Assembly: GCA_022315425.1 (NCBI GenBank)
Contig: JAIUPT010000042.1
Span: forward strand, 806,001 to 870,000
DNA from: Pseudevernia furfuracea
Lineage: Eukaryota; Ascomycota; Lecanoromycetes; Lecanorales; Parmeliaceae
Direction of reading: 5' to 3'
DNA length: 64,000 nt
Below, in pieces: positions 55,486 through 64,000 of this stretch. The notes under the pieces were generated by a model. That model was not told the DNA's origin. It searched no databases and saw nothing but the letters and a program-made list of their open reading frames with translations. Both the position numbers and the translations under genes were made by a program. Every line of letters begins with the position of its first letter. The first letter of the stretch is position 1.

Positions 55486-56843
55486 ATGCGAATGGCACCT
55501 TCGGCAACAACAACTTCACAACAATATGCATCAATTGACATCAATGAAAAATCATTGAGGGTTAATAGTACTACTCACGATAATGGAAAAGAATATGGGA
55601 AAATCCTGACGAGGGATGTGTTGAAGCGGCGGGTTGAAGCCATTGATACAGATACATGTGCCGCTGGGGATGAAGATGCCTTTTTCGTGGCTGATATGGG
55701 TGAAGTCTATCGACAGCATTTACGCTGGAAGATGAGTTTGAAGAGGGTCAAGCCTCACTACGGTGCGTTCTTATTTATCGATTGCCCCGGAATATGACAG
55801 TGGGCTGACATTCATTAGCTGTCAAATGCAACCCAGATCCGGAGGTCCTTCGTCTACTTGCGGGGTTAGGCACCGGTTTTGACTGTGCATCCAAGTCAGA
55901 AATTGAACAGGTCCTCAACCTCGGTGTCGATCCATCCAGGATCATCTACGCTCAGCCATGCAAGACCAAGTCATACGTACGCTTTGCAGCTGAACAGGGC
56001 GTAAAGCAGATGACATTTGACAACTCAGACGAACTCTACAAGATCAAGAGATTCTTCCCAGATGCAGAGCTGTTTCTACGCATCTTGACCGATGACTCGA
56101 CAAGCTTGTGTCGTCTCAGTGACAAATTTGGGGCCTCCCTGGACACAACCATAGACCTTCTTACGTTGGCTAAGGATCTAGAATTGAATGTCACCGGTGT
56201 CAGCTTTCACGTCGGTTCTGGAGCGTCCGATCCTCAATCCTTCGGCAAAGCTGTTCGAGACGCTCGTATTGTGTTTGATCAAGCTGCGGACGTTGGCTAT
56301 AATCTCAAGACGCTGGATGTAGGCGGAGGCTTTTCTGGAGACCTCTTTGAGTCCATGGCCGATGTCCTAGGCAAAGCCCTCGATGAGAACTTTCCATCGA
56401 GCGTGCGCATCATTGGGGAACCTGGTCGCTACTACGTTGCGTCTGCATTCACCTTGGCCTGTAATGTCATCGCTCGCCGCGATTTTCAGGATCCCGCTAC
56501 AATGGAAACCAATTACATGCTATACCTCAATGACGGTGTGTACGGCAATTTCTCAAGCCTCATATTCGACCATCAGATAGTGTCTCCTCGCATCTTGAGC
56601 AAACGTGATAGGTCCACTCGCAGCACTGAGTATTCGCTCTGGGGCCCATCTTGTGATGGAATTGACCGAGTCACGGAGACCTGCACCCTCCATGGATTGC
56701 TAGATGTGGGTGACTGGCTGTATTTTGAGGAAATGGGTGCCTACACGAAGTGCAGCGCTACCAAATTCAATGGGTTCACAGACAATCACGATGTTCTCTA
56801 CGTCTCGAGCGAGCCTGGTGCTTCAGCTTTGCTCAACTACTAA
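55486..56843 (+). CDS. spe-1: Ornithine decarboxylase
   Basis: Two exons (55486-55762 and 55819-56843) give 433 residues. Group IV PLP-decarboxylase motifs are visible: HYAVKCNPD with the PLP Lys near 95 (spanning the intron), GFDCASKSEIE, FHVGSGASD, LDVGGGF (PLP phosphate site), GEPGRYYVASAFTLA, and WGPSCDGIDRV with the active-site Cys near 370, then GDWLYFEEMGAYT. It converts ornithine to putrescine, the first step of polyamine synthesis, as a cytosolic homodimer. Two near-adjacent ATGs (codons 1 and 3) could start it. The N-terminus is short of any targeting signal. Confidence 0.96.
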
Positions 56844-57300
56844 GTGCATGCTTTGTTTGCATAGAATAGTGGAATGTGGCCCAGTAGATGAATGAGTGTG
56901 GGATTCATCAAGCACAGCAGCGGAATAGTAAGAGGTTGAGGGGTGCTTCGTTTCGGTTCAGACCAATGGATTTATAGACTGCGTGGCTCTTCTCTTTTTA
57001 GATACACAAGACGAGCTTGCCATTCCAAGCTGGTCTAGGCCAGTCTCTCCTCCTGTCTCCTCTGGTGTTCCACCCCTATGCCGCGGCTTCTCATCATCCC
57101 CCATGCATCTGACTTCGCGCGAGCCGGAGAATCTGCTTCGCTTTCCACCAATCCCTGGTCCTCGAGCTCCCACCACCTCCTTCTTCGCTGCCGTGCCCTG
57201 AGCTTCTCTCTTCCAGTCCCTTCATCTCACGTCGAGCACCCTCGTGATCCCCTCAGTAACCGTGGCCTCATCGAAACGCGTCATCCGAGCTCATGCTAGG

Positions 57301-58020
57301 TCGACACCACATCAAACCTTATGCTCAAGTAGACGAACTTTCCTCTTGAGACTTCAGATGGTCTGCAAAGCATGACGTCGTCGGCGTCGTAAAGGTCATC
57401 ATGGGGTGGCTTTGGCTGCTCAAAGTATCGGGTGAAGAACGAGAGGCACTGCTTGTCGAACTTTGTCCAAATCGTAAGGACCTCGGAACCAGAGGCGTAA
57501 CTGGTAAGGGGTGCCGACCTGTGAACGAGGCAGAAAGGAGCTCCTCGGCATCTGGCTTAGGGGGTTTTCCGTCGGTCATCTCTGTTGAAGTGACCTGGAA
57601 TCTTTGGCCGCGTCTCCAGGCTGATGCAGACCGAGCGAGCACTCTGGTCATTAGTCTCACACGCCGCTGGAACAGCGCGGTGGCAGATCCTTCCATTTTC
57701 GGGGAACTCGGCTGCCCGATGGATCTTGAAGTCAGCGACCATCCAGTCACCTTCGATGTAGTCGCCTAGACACCATCCGGTCTGGCCCGCACTGCGGCCC
57801 TATTATTCCAAAGGAGAAAGAACTTCATGGCCCTAGTGGGAATCCGCCGATGTCCTGCTTCGAAAGTGAGGTCGAAAGCCCAGCCTGTCGTGTCTTTGGC
57901 GAAGCTGCCTATCAACGAGGAATTGTTAGCTTGGACGACGCAGAGGAAAGGCTTTCTGGGATTTCGCATGTCGGCCCAGCTCACTATGAGAAGGAGCTGC
58001 AATTACAACGGTGAATCCAA
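57301..58020 (-). pseudogene. Broken gene of unknown family
   Basis: Successive minus-strand segments look coding but need a frame change and contain a stop. In order: FAKDTTGWAFDLTFEAGHRR then IPTRAMKFFLLW in one frame; TGWCLGDYIEGDWMVADFK, then AAEFPENGRICHRAVPAACE in the next; a TAA; then, in the same frame, VLTIWTKFDKQCLSFFTRYF and PPHDDLYDADDVMLCRPSEV to the end. No splice sites explain the first shift. Family not recognised. Confidence 0.5.
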
Positions 58021-58314
58021 GTCTTAAGAATAGCAGTCTCAAAGTGAATGCTGAACCTTTTGTTTGATTCTACGGGTCTTGAAAGAAAGCATCACGTGTC
58101 TCACTGCCACCCGGCCGGTTCTTTTCCTCTTAATCTCGAACCCAGCTGGTCGTTTTACCCCTTTGATGTCTCAATGAATTTAGCAGGCTCTCAATCCGTG
58201 GCAGTTCTCGGGTCTGCCGGAATGCTTACAAGATGCATCAGGGCCTGTTGCCCTGACCCTCTGACCAGCACGATTGCCTGACCAGAATTTCCAGGCGCAT
58301 CATAAGATTTTGGC

Positions 58315-59135
58315 CTGGGTGACCGTGAGGAAAGTTGGTCCCTGATGCGGAGAGTCTTGGAAGACTTACGGAAGAGGTGGATTACGGCTCAGGTCAGGGG
58401 GCGGCCTCCCCTAGCGACTCTCCTGTGTGACTGGTCCACCCTGGTCATATGGACGATAGTCCATGCCCCACACATTGTAGCGCCTTGGCCTGAGTTGTGG
58501 TTAGGAAATTCGATATTTGTATTGAAGGTTTGGACGACTTGCGGAGGAGGTGGAGGGCCGAAGCCTGTAATCTGACCTTGCTGTGGAACCTGCGGTCCGA
58601 TTTTTCCACTTTGCTGTGCAACTGGCCGGCTCAGGTCATACGGACTATAGTCCATGCCCCAAACGTTATATCTCTTGGGCCTGACTTGTCATCAGGAAAA
58701 GGATTTCTCATATGAAATGAATTGGAGAGATTACGGAGGAGGTGGGGGACCAAAGTCAGATTTCTGATTGCGCTGTGGAACCTGCGGTACAACTGTTCCG
58801 CTTCTCTCTGCAACTGGTCCACGCTGGTCATATGGACTATAGTCCATGCCCCAAACGTTATATCGCTTTGGCCTAAAATGTCGTCAGGAAAAGAACTTCT
58901 CAATTGAAGAGAATCGGAGAGCTTACGGAGGAGGCGGAGGACCGAAGTCAGCACTCTGACGGAGACCCTGCGCTGCAGCGTTTCCATCTTGCTGTCTGAC
59001 CCCTGGACCTCGCTGTTCAGCTCCTCCACCATGCTGCTCCAAACCAGTGTTATCACGAGCAGCCGAACGGGAAATTCCTAGTCTGAATATTCGTCGGAAG
59101 GGGTTGTTGCTATCTGAAGGATCTCGAAAACTTAC
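58315..59135 (-). repeat. Tandem array of about 192-nt exon+intron units
   Basis: Head-to-tail units: exon 138 + intron 54, exon 138 + intron 53, exon 120 (with a stop) + intron 55, plus a more diverged first unit. Both exon and intron parts align between units, so duplication copied whole exon-intron blocks. Confidence 0.8.
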
Positions 59136-59158
59136 GAAGGGGCTCGTGGGGTGTTCAT
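58411..59158 (-). CDS. Tandem exon-repeat protein (GPPPPPPKRYNVWGMDYSPYD units)
   Basis: Five exons, complement of 58411-58489, 58543-58680, 58735-58872, 58927-59082 and 59136-59158, all frame-compatible, give 177 residues. Exons 3 and 4 are both 138 nt and exon 5 starts the same way; each begins inside PPPP and encodes RYNVWGMDYSPYD, a variable Gln/Pro-rich part, and a closing FGPPPPP. Introns are 53-54 nt with related sequence. The intron before exon 5 uses a GC donor (GCAAGT). The reading ends at a TAG in exon 5; without it, the unit would continue to another GTAAGT donor at 58369 and a further partial copy. No known domain; Pro-rich stretches could bind WW or SH3 domains. Confidence 0.6.
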
Positions 59159-60047
59159 GGTTTCGAGTACGAATCAAGGCAAATGGAGTAGGCCGACTCG
59201 AGGTGTGAAAACTGGAGGTAGAATGACTTCGCGTACGGAGTAAGATCTGAATCGTAGAGGTAAAGGGTTAGTACAGTTCGTACATCCACATTCTCTTGGG
59301 CGAGCTTTAAGTACTTACCTCTGATAATAGAACTTGGGTGTATGACTAGTCTGTCTAATATGTCAAGGAAGATGTTGAAGTGCTAGAAGAGGAGTTTGAA
59401 GAGATAAGTAGATTCAAAAGAGAGAATCGCTCCTTACGTACGTGAGCATATACTGCCCCCAATGTCTGTATGTTGTCTCTCTATTGAAGAAAGGCGTGCA
59501 CTTTTGCAGAAAGAAATAATCATTTGGGTTGCTCCATAACACAGGCAGTGATGTCGCCTCGAACTCAGTTTGTGTTAATCCGGAGTGGGGTGAAGCTTCC
59601 GATTGGATCCAAAGCCGGCACGAGGTCAGAAAGTTGCCAGTCGGAGAATTTATAACCCTCTGATATGGGCTCCACTCTCCCAGCTCCGAGTGTTTCGAAC
59701 CCGCCTAGGCACTGTCTCCTGCGCTTTCCTGTTGGCTTAAAGCTAGACTTGCCAGCATTTGGGTCTCTGCGAAGGCCATATTCTGGGGTAGAACATGGGC
59801 ATCCTTCAGATATCAACACTGCCTTCGTCGATTCCCCGACACTTGAGTCAGGATCTGGCAGATCATCTGCCAACACGTCTTCAAGGGTCTGACCTTTGGC
59901 AAGGCTAGGTACTCGCAAAGGATCCTGCCTTTGAATATCAGCCCATACACGTTTTCCTCTGTTGTAGAACTACCTGGAACGCTCGATTTTTGCTGAAGGG
60001 ACAAAATTGGGTGTTCGCTGGATCCCAAAACAGCCGCCAACATTCGC
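59159..60047. other. Gene-poor stretch with weak minus frame
   Basis: A minus-strand frame at 59565-59918, open further upstream to about 59980 (GKRVWADIQRQDPLRVPSLA), has coding-like composition but no confident start or domain. Otherwise nothing seen. Confidence 0.4.
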
Positions 60048-60500
60048 ATGTCTAACTCGATGAACTACGAAGTAGGTAGTAAGAAAATGCCAAACGAAGG
60101 AGTCAGGCCGACTCTCAGCGCCGGAGAGAAGCCTCGTATGGACGCTAATGTAGTGAGCGATGGGAGCGAAGAGGGCGAGATCAAAGACGATTAGCCTGAA
60201 TGCAGCCTTTTCACCACCGCAGGAACCTCGAGGGTATATTCCAAAACGTTTAAACTGATGAACACAGAAGCAGGCAGCAAGGAAACGCGAAGCGAAGGCG
60301 TCAGACAGAATGATCAGCCTGTGAGCACAAAGCGAAAACGCTCGCCGTCGAATGAAGAGCAGCGACCTTCGAAGAGAACCCAAGATCCCCAGCGAGGAAT
60401 CAAGTCATACAAAGAAAAGCAGTACCCGTCGCAGCAAAAGCCCTGTGTAATCAACATCAACGAAGAAAAGGCCTTTGGGCTCACTCTATCCGGCAAATGA
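60048..60500 (+). repeat. Two related coding-like segments, about 198 nt apart
   Basis: At 60060 the sequence reads MNYEVGSKKMPNEGVR and at 60258 MNTEAGSKETRSEGVR, 10 of 16 identical, followed by Lys/Glu/Ser-rich sequence in both. The second copy is an 80-codon ATG frame to 60500; the first ends at 60194. They look like a tandem duplication in a basic, disordered protein, possibly exons of a decayed gene. Confidence 0.5.
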
Positions 60501-60605
60501 CGGCTTCGCAATCTTGTTGTTCATGGATCCCGGGCATTACGGGCCTCCGCTGGTAGCACTGAATTTCAAAAACCGGCATAGACAAGGCCAGCAGCATTTG
60601 GGTTC

Positions 60606-61018
60606 ATGGATCCAAACAATATGGGGGGAATGAGCAATCGATCAATCGTACACGGTCATGCCGCACCAGATGGGACCGATGTCAGGATGTCCAATAAAAC
60701 CGTGCTCGCCGACTACCGTGCAAATGGCACAAGCAGTCTAATGTACATGAGGTTTAAGTCTTGGTCTCAACTAAACGGGTTTCGTGACAAGAACACCTTC
60801 AAAGGTGGAGACAGAGGTCTGGTTTCTCCTTCGGCTTCGATAGACCCACATCGATGTCATCACGCATCAGCGGTCCGGCTTCGAAATTTGTGCCTACATC
60901 CATGGTAGGTGATATCGACAACGACTCCAAATCCGAGTCCGACACAGACACTGAGAGCAATGGAGATATGAAAAGGCAGCACGAGGGCCAAGGAAAGGGT
61001 GACTGCAGGACTGCATAG
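60606..61018 (+). other. Coding-like segment with a frame change
   Basis: A 100-codon frame (MDPNNMGGMSNRSIVHGHAA) runs to 60908; a second frame from about 60840 reads RISGPASKFVPTSMVGDIDN then an acidic SESDTDTESNGDMK tail to 61018. No splice pair links them. Possibly a remnant gene. Confidence 0.3.
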
Positions 61019-61550
61019 AGATTTTTGAGACCTCATCTGGGATCAGCATGCTAAATATGCCGTGTGATACTGTGGCTGCTGTAAATTTCAGGTAGAACTT
61101 GCATGGAGATATGATCGCTATACTTTAAGGGAATCTACAAGTAGCTCATCCAAATTCTTTGCACTTTCCGCTCCACGAAGAAGTGCAAGCTACGGTTCCA
61201 GCACAAGTTATTTAATCATTAAGATGCTGTATCAATTAGTGTACCTTTTATCAAGAACAAGATGGGAAACCTGATTTGAAACCCACGGTTCCCCAATCTG
61301 AAGAGCGAAGCCATGAGGCTGAACTAGCCGCGCGATATCAACAGGGCCTCCTCACCCCGAGCGAATTTTCCAACACCACGTCCTTCATACCCATTTTTGA
61401 TGACCAGCGTCATATCTGATTATCTCCTGACCTGATCCACCAGGTTAATTCGCAACCTTTGCCTTCTCTTGCCCAGCGCAAGACCCGAACTTTTCACTTT
61501 AGTGAAACCATTTTACCCGCGCAGAATACTCGCTCGGTATAGTAACTAAC
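61019..61550. other. Intergenic
   Basis: AT-richer stretch with no supported frame. Confidence 0.45.
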
Positions 61551-62264
61551 ATGTCGCTTAATGCTGACACGCAGGCCCTCCTCCTGGAGAAAACAGCCCG
61601 GCTGGAAGCCCAATTTGAGGTAGCTCAATAGGAAAAGGAACAGCAGAAGTCTGCCTCCAGGATCAAGGAGCTGGAGCAGGAAGTCGACAAAACCAAAGCG
61701 GACAAGCGACTGTCTGCCGGGGAACGTGGAGTCCACAAGCTCTTCGGATGCCGTTCCGCGAGCCGAGCTTGCGCAGCTGCAGAAACAGATCGCGGCAAAA
61801 GATACAGTAATTGCGCAACAAGGGGTAGAAAACTCCGCCTTGCTCGGAAGTTTGACACAGTATTCTGAGAGCGTGACTGCATTCTGCCCCAGAAAGTGGC
61901 CCAGGGCATAGCCGCTGCCGAGCAGCGTGAGGCCCCAAAAAGGGCCAACGTCCTGGATATCAGTCACTGATACTGACAAATCTGCGGAGCAATGTTTCCG
62001 GAAAGGACCGAAATGTCCAAGGTGTCAGTTACTGATACTGACAAATCTGCTGAGCCCACTCTAACCTCGCCACTCGAGGAGTTTCAAGGCGACACTCGAA
62101 CTCGGCCTCACACACCCTCGCCAGGGCCAACACCGGCGAAGTTTCCAGCAGATAGCGCTTCTAAGCCAACGGCACCTTCCCAGTTGAGCTGCGCCCAGGT
62201 GATAGTAACACCGCGCGAGAAGCCAACTCGAAGGGCGAGAAGAGATTTCACGCTAATGCCGTAA
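61551..62264 (+). pseudogene. Disrupted coiled-coil protein gene
   Basis: ATG at 61551 opens MSLNADTQALLLEKTARLEA then a TAG (codon 27) in the run AQ-stop-EKEQQKSASRIKELEQEVDK. A shift follows near 61700-61735 to LAQLQKQIAAKDTVIAQQGV then ENSALLGSLTQY. Another frame later reads VSVTDTDKSAEPTLTSPLEE and a basic tail to 62264. The helical, Gln/Glu/Leu-rich sequence predicts a coiled coil. The TAG fits a CAG-to-TAG change at a CpA site. Confidence 0.55.
61955..62058. repeat. Direct repeat CAGT(C/T)ACTGATACTGACAAATCTGC
   Basis: Two near-identical copies of about 30 nt separated by roughly 40 nt inside the disrupted coiled-coil gene. Confidence 0.7.
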
Positions 62265-62268
62265 ACGC

Positions 62269-63000
62269 TTACACACACCGAGTCCGCCAAAAGGAAAGCA
62301 GAACAACAAGCTCCCTTTGAGCCACAGAAACATCAAAAATTTCTTCCCGAAGGGCCGAGCGTACCCTGGATGTTGCGCCAGTACGTAGTCCCGGGTGATT
62401 GAACAGCATGTTTTCGAAGCTGAAGCACATCGAATTTGCTCTCTGAGCATGATCGGAGCAACCTTTGGATTCCATCGCTGTCATTGTCTGGTATAAATAA
62501 TTGCTTGAGATAGAGTGCCTATTTAGAGAAAGGGTCAATGATGAGGGAACCTGTGAAGAGAGGCCTTCAACCACACTGGAGACAGATTCGAGCAGCAGGA
62601 GATTGACTCCTTCAAAGAGATCTGTGAACCTACAAGCGAGAGAGCAGGTCCTTGCAACTGCGGCGAAGTATTCGATGTTTCTGTCCCAAATCGGTGTCAG
62701 CTCTGGGCAGTGTGGGTGAAGAAGAGTAGAGGTCAATCGACTTAAAAGATCGGGGATATGCTCGCGCAGCTCCACTACTTCTTGAAGACAAGCGTTGAGC
62801 GAGCCGGTATTCCCCCGGACACAGAAAGTGACACTGGGTAAAGTTGAAGCGCTTCAAAAGAGAGACTGCGTGGTTCGATGGGCAAATTGTTCGAAGAAGT
62901 GACAGCTTTGGAGGTTCAGGTCCCCAAAGCGAGGGCAAAGGACATCAAGGTCTGCAGAGTACTCCACCTGACCCCTCTTGACACAGAATTTGCCAAGTTG
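62269..63000 (-). pseudogene. Probable disrupted gene, unrecognised
   Basis: One minus frame reads DVLCPRFGDLNLQSCHFFEQ, FAHRTTQSLF, a TGA, then SASTLPSVTFCVRGNTGSLN and ACLQEVVELREHIPDLLSRL through a helical 168-codon stretch to the stop at 62269. A single TGA interrupts otherwise coherent sequence. Residues after it resemble helical N-terminal regions of fungal NLR-like proteins only loosely; no family claimed. Confidence 0.4.
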
Positions 63001-63239
63001 CTTGGCTCATGGTCTTTATGCGTTGAAGTAGGGATTTGTTGAGTGTGGTCTGGGAAAAGGCCCAGAACAGACCTTCTGATTTCCCATCTGCTCTGGTCAT
63101 CTGCCATGGATATGTTGCTACAAGTAGTGCTGCTCCAAGAAACCTTTTGATCCTGCTAAGCTATGACTGCAACCGCAGAATCGTGGAGTTTATGAACGAA
63201 ATCCCAGTCATGTTTCCACTAGAAAGCAGCCCCGTTTGA

Positions 63240-64000
63240 TCATCCTGCACTAAGAACGGTGGGGCAAATGGATCCGGCATCTGTGTGCATTCCTGATTGA
63301 CGACTGCTTCCAATCAGCGTCCCGATCCCCATCGTGTGCAGAAGGCAATACCCACAAGCAGCATAGTAAACCAAATTGAACGGATTCTTGGCGGCGGGCC
63401 CCCCCTCGGACGGGGCCCATCCCAGAGCGACGCAGCTATTCCAATCCATCACCTCCTTTGGTTGGGTCTCACTGGTCAAACCCTCATCCTGCAGGTAAAG
63501 ATGCGCCAGCTGATGCACCAAATCATAAGCCTGATACTTGACCAACGGATCTGACTGGCCCAAAAAGACGTTGTTTTGCACTAGCGGACAATATATATCC
63601 CGAGGCCCACCGGGCGTAAAGACCGGCTGAAATGACAAGGTCGTAAAGCTCGGACAGAGGAACACAAGAACCGTATCCTTCGCCCAGAAACTCGTAACCC
63701 CAGTCTCAGTACAACGATCGAGCGGTTCGTATCCGATATCGTACTTTTGCCTTATATTCCGCTTCGCACAAACAAAGGTGGGTTCTTGATCACGCCCTGC
63801 AGCCTGGGTGATGGGTAGGTGCAGGATGTTGGTCATGAGACGCTGGAGGAAAGACCTGAAGATATTGGATTTATACATAGCGGTATAGCCATTGATGCTC
63901 AAGACGCCGCGCTGGATGTCGAGTAAAGGACGAATCATGGCTGATTGTGCGAGGGTGATGGCATATTCGATAGCTGGCTTGCTGTTTTCGCAGCTCTCAA
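63240..64000 (-). CDS. Metallo-endopeptidase-like protein, 5' end outside window
   Basis: The minus frame is open to the window edge (about 253 codons seen), entering as SCENSKPAIEYAITLAQSAM. It has the layout of fungal secreted Lys-specific/deuterolysin-like metallopeptidases: a helical N-terminal part, paired Cys (FVCAKRN, RCTETG, LCPSF, IYCPL), then VKYQAYDLVHQLAHLYL at the zinc-helix position, followed by DWNSCVAL and NPFNLVYYAACGYC. The helix reads HQLAH where active enzymes have HExxH, so the catalytic Glu is replaced by Gln. The protein may bind zinc without cleaving, or be decaying. The signal peptide would lie outside. Confidence 0.65.
   Translation of the reverse strand, partial: ESCENSKPAIEYAITLAQSAMIRPLLDIQRGVLSINGYTAMYKSNIFRSFLQRLMTNILHLPITQAAGRDQEPTFVCAKRNIRQKYDIGYEPLDRCTETGVTSFWAKDTVLVFLCPSFTTLSFQPVFTPGGPRDIYCPLVQNNVFLGQSDPLVKYQAYDLVHQLAHLYLQDEGLTSETQPKEVMDWNSCVALGWAPSEGGPAAKNPFNLVYYAACGYCLLHTMGIGTLIGSSRQSGMHTDAGSICPTVLSAG

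Noticed and set aside
1..64000. CRISPR arrays, rRNA, intact transposons, biosynthetic gene cluster
   Set aside because: No spaced repeats, rRNA cores, transposase or reverse transcriptase motifs, and no backbone synthase were seen.

Overview
The window is nuclear DNA of a filamentous ascomycete (Pezizomycotina). Most genes carry one to four short GT-AG introns of about 50-60 nt with CTAAC/CTGAC-like branch sites. The gene content is typical: class II DAHP synthase, ornithine decarboxylase, GPI-type phospholipase B, amidase, MFS pumps, F-box and 2EXR-like proteins, and a fungal bZIP. Intergenic spaces are 0.3-3.5 kb. Class cannot be fixed by eye; Leotiomycetes or a relative is a guess. Gene models below were spliced by hand, and exon coordinates are in the evidence fields.

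Layout. 0-16 kb: a kelch protein cut by the left edge, 1-Cys peroxiredoxin, MFS transporter, aldehyde dehydrogenase, F-box protein, N-terminal protein methyltransferase, EVE-domain nuclear protein, a decayed short-chain dehydrogenase and an SMP-30/regucalcin-like enzyme. 16-24.7 kb: a long non-coding, low-complexity stretch around a single bZIP gene, with TTAGGG-like and G-run tracts. 24.7-38 kb: phospholipase B, a frameshifted F-box gene, a small conserved-looking protein, amidase and SDR (divergent), a possibly myristoylated HTH-like protein, an acidic/arginine-rich protein and the OST subunit Swp1. 38-56.9 kb: a 956-residue repeat-bearing protein, a 2EXR-like protein, a BRCT protein, class II DAHP synthase and HYPK (divergent), a 48-residue one-TM microprotein and ornithine decarboxylase. 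57-64 kb: a pseudogene-rich region with several broken reading frames, a gene built from tandem exon+intron units, and the 3' part of a metalloprotease-like gene whose HExxH motif reads HQLAH.

Two observations stand out. First, four introns (two in phospholipase B, one in the amidase, one in the gene at 35.5-36.6 kb) are about three times longer than the others, resemble each other and have inverted repeats just inside the splice sites. They look like introner-like elements. Second, the gene at 58.4-59.2 kb consists of head-to-tail units of about 192 nt, each an exon of 138 nt plus an intron of 53-54 nt, so that exon and intron were amplified together.

Functionally the genes form no evident biosynthetic cluster. 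DAHP synthase (shikimate entry) and HYPK share a promoter region of about 350 bp, and amidase and a mitochondrial-type SDR share one of about 670 bp. The rest looks like ordinary core genome that grades into a decaying accessory segment at the right end.
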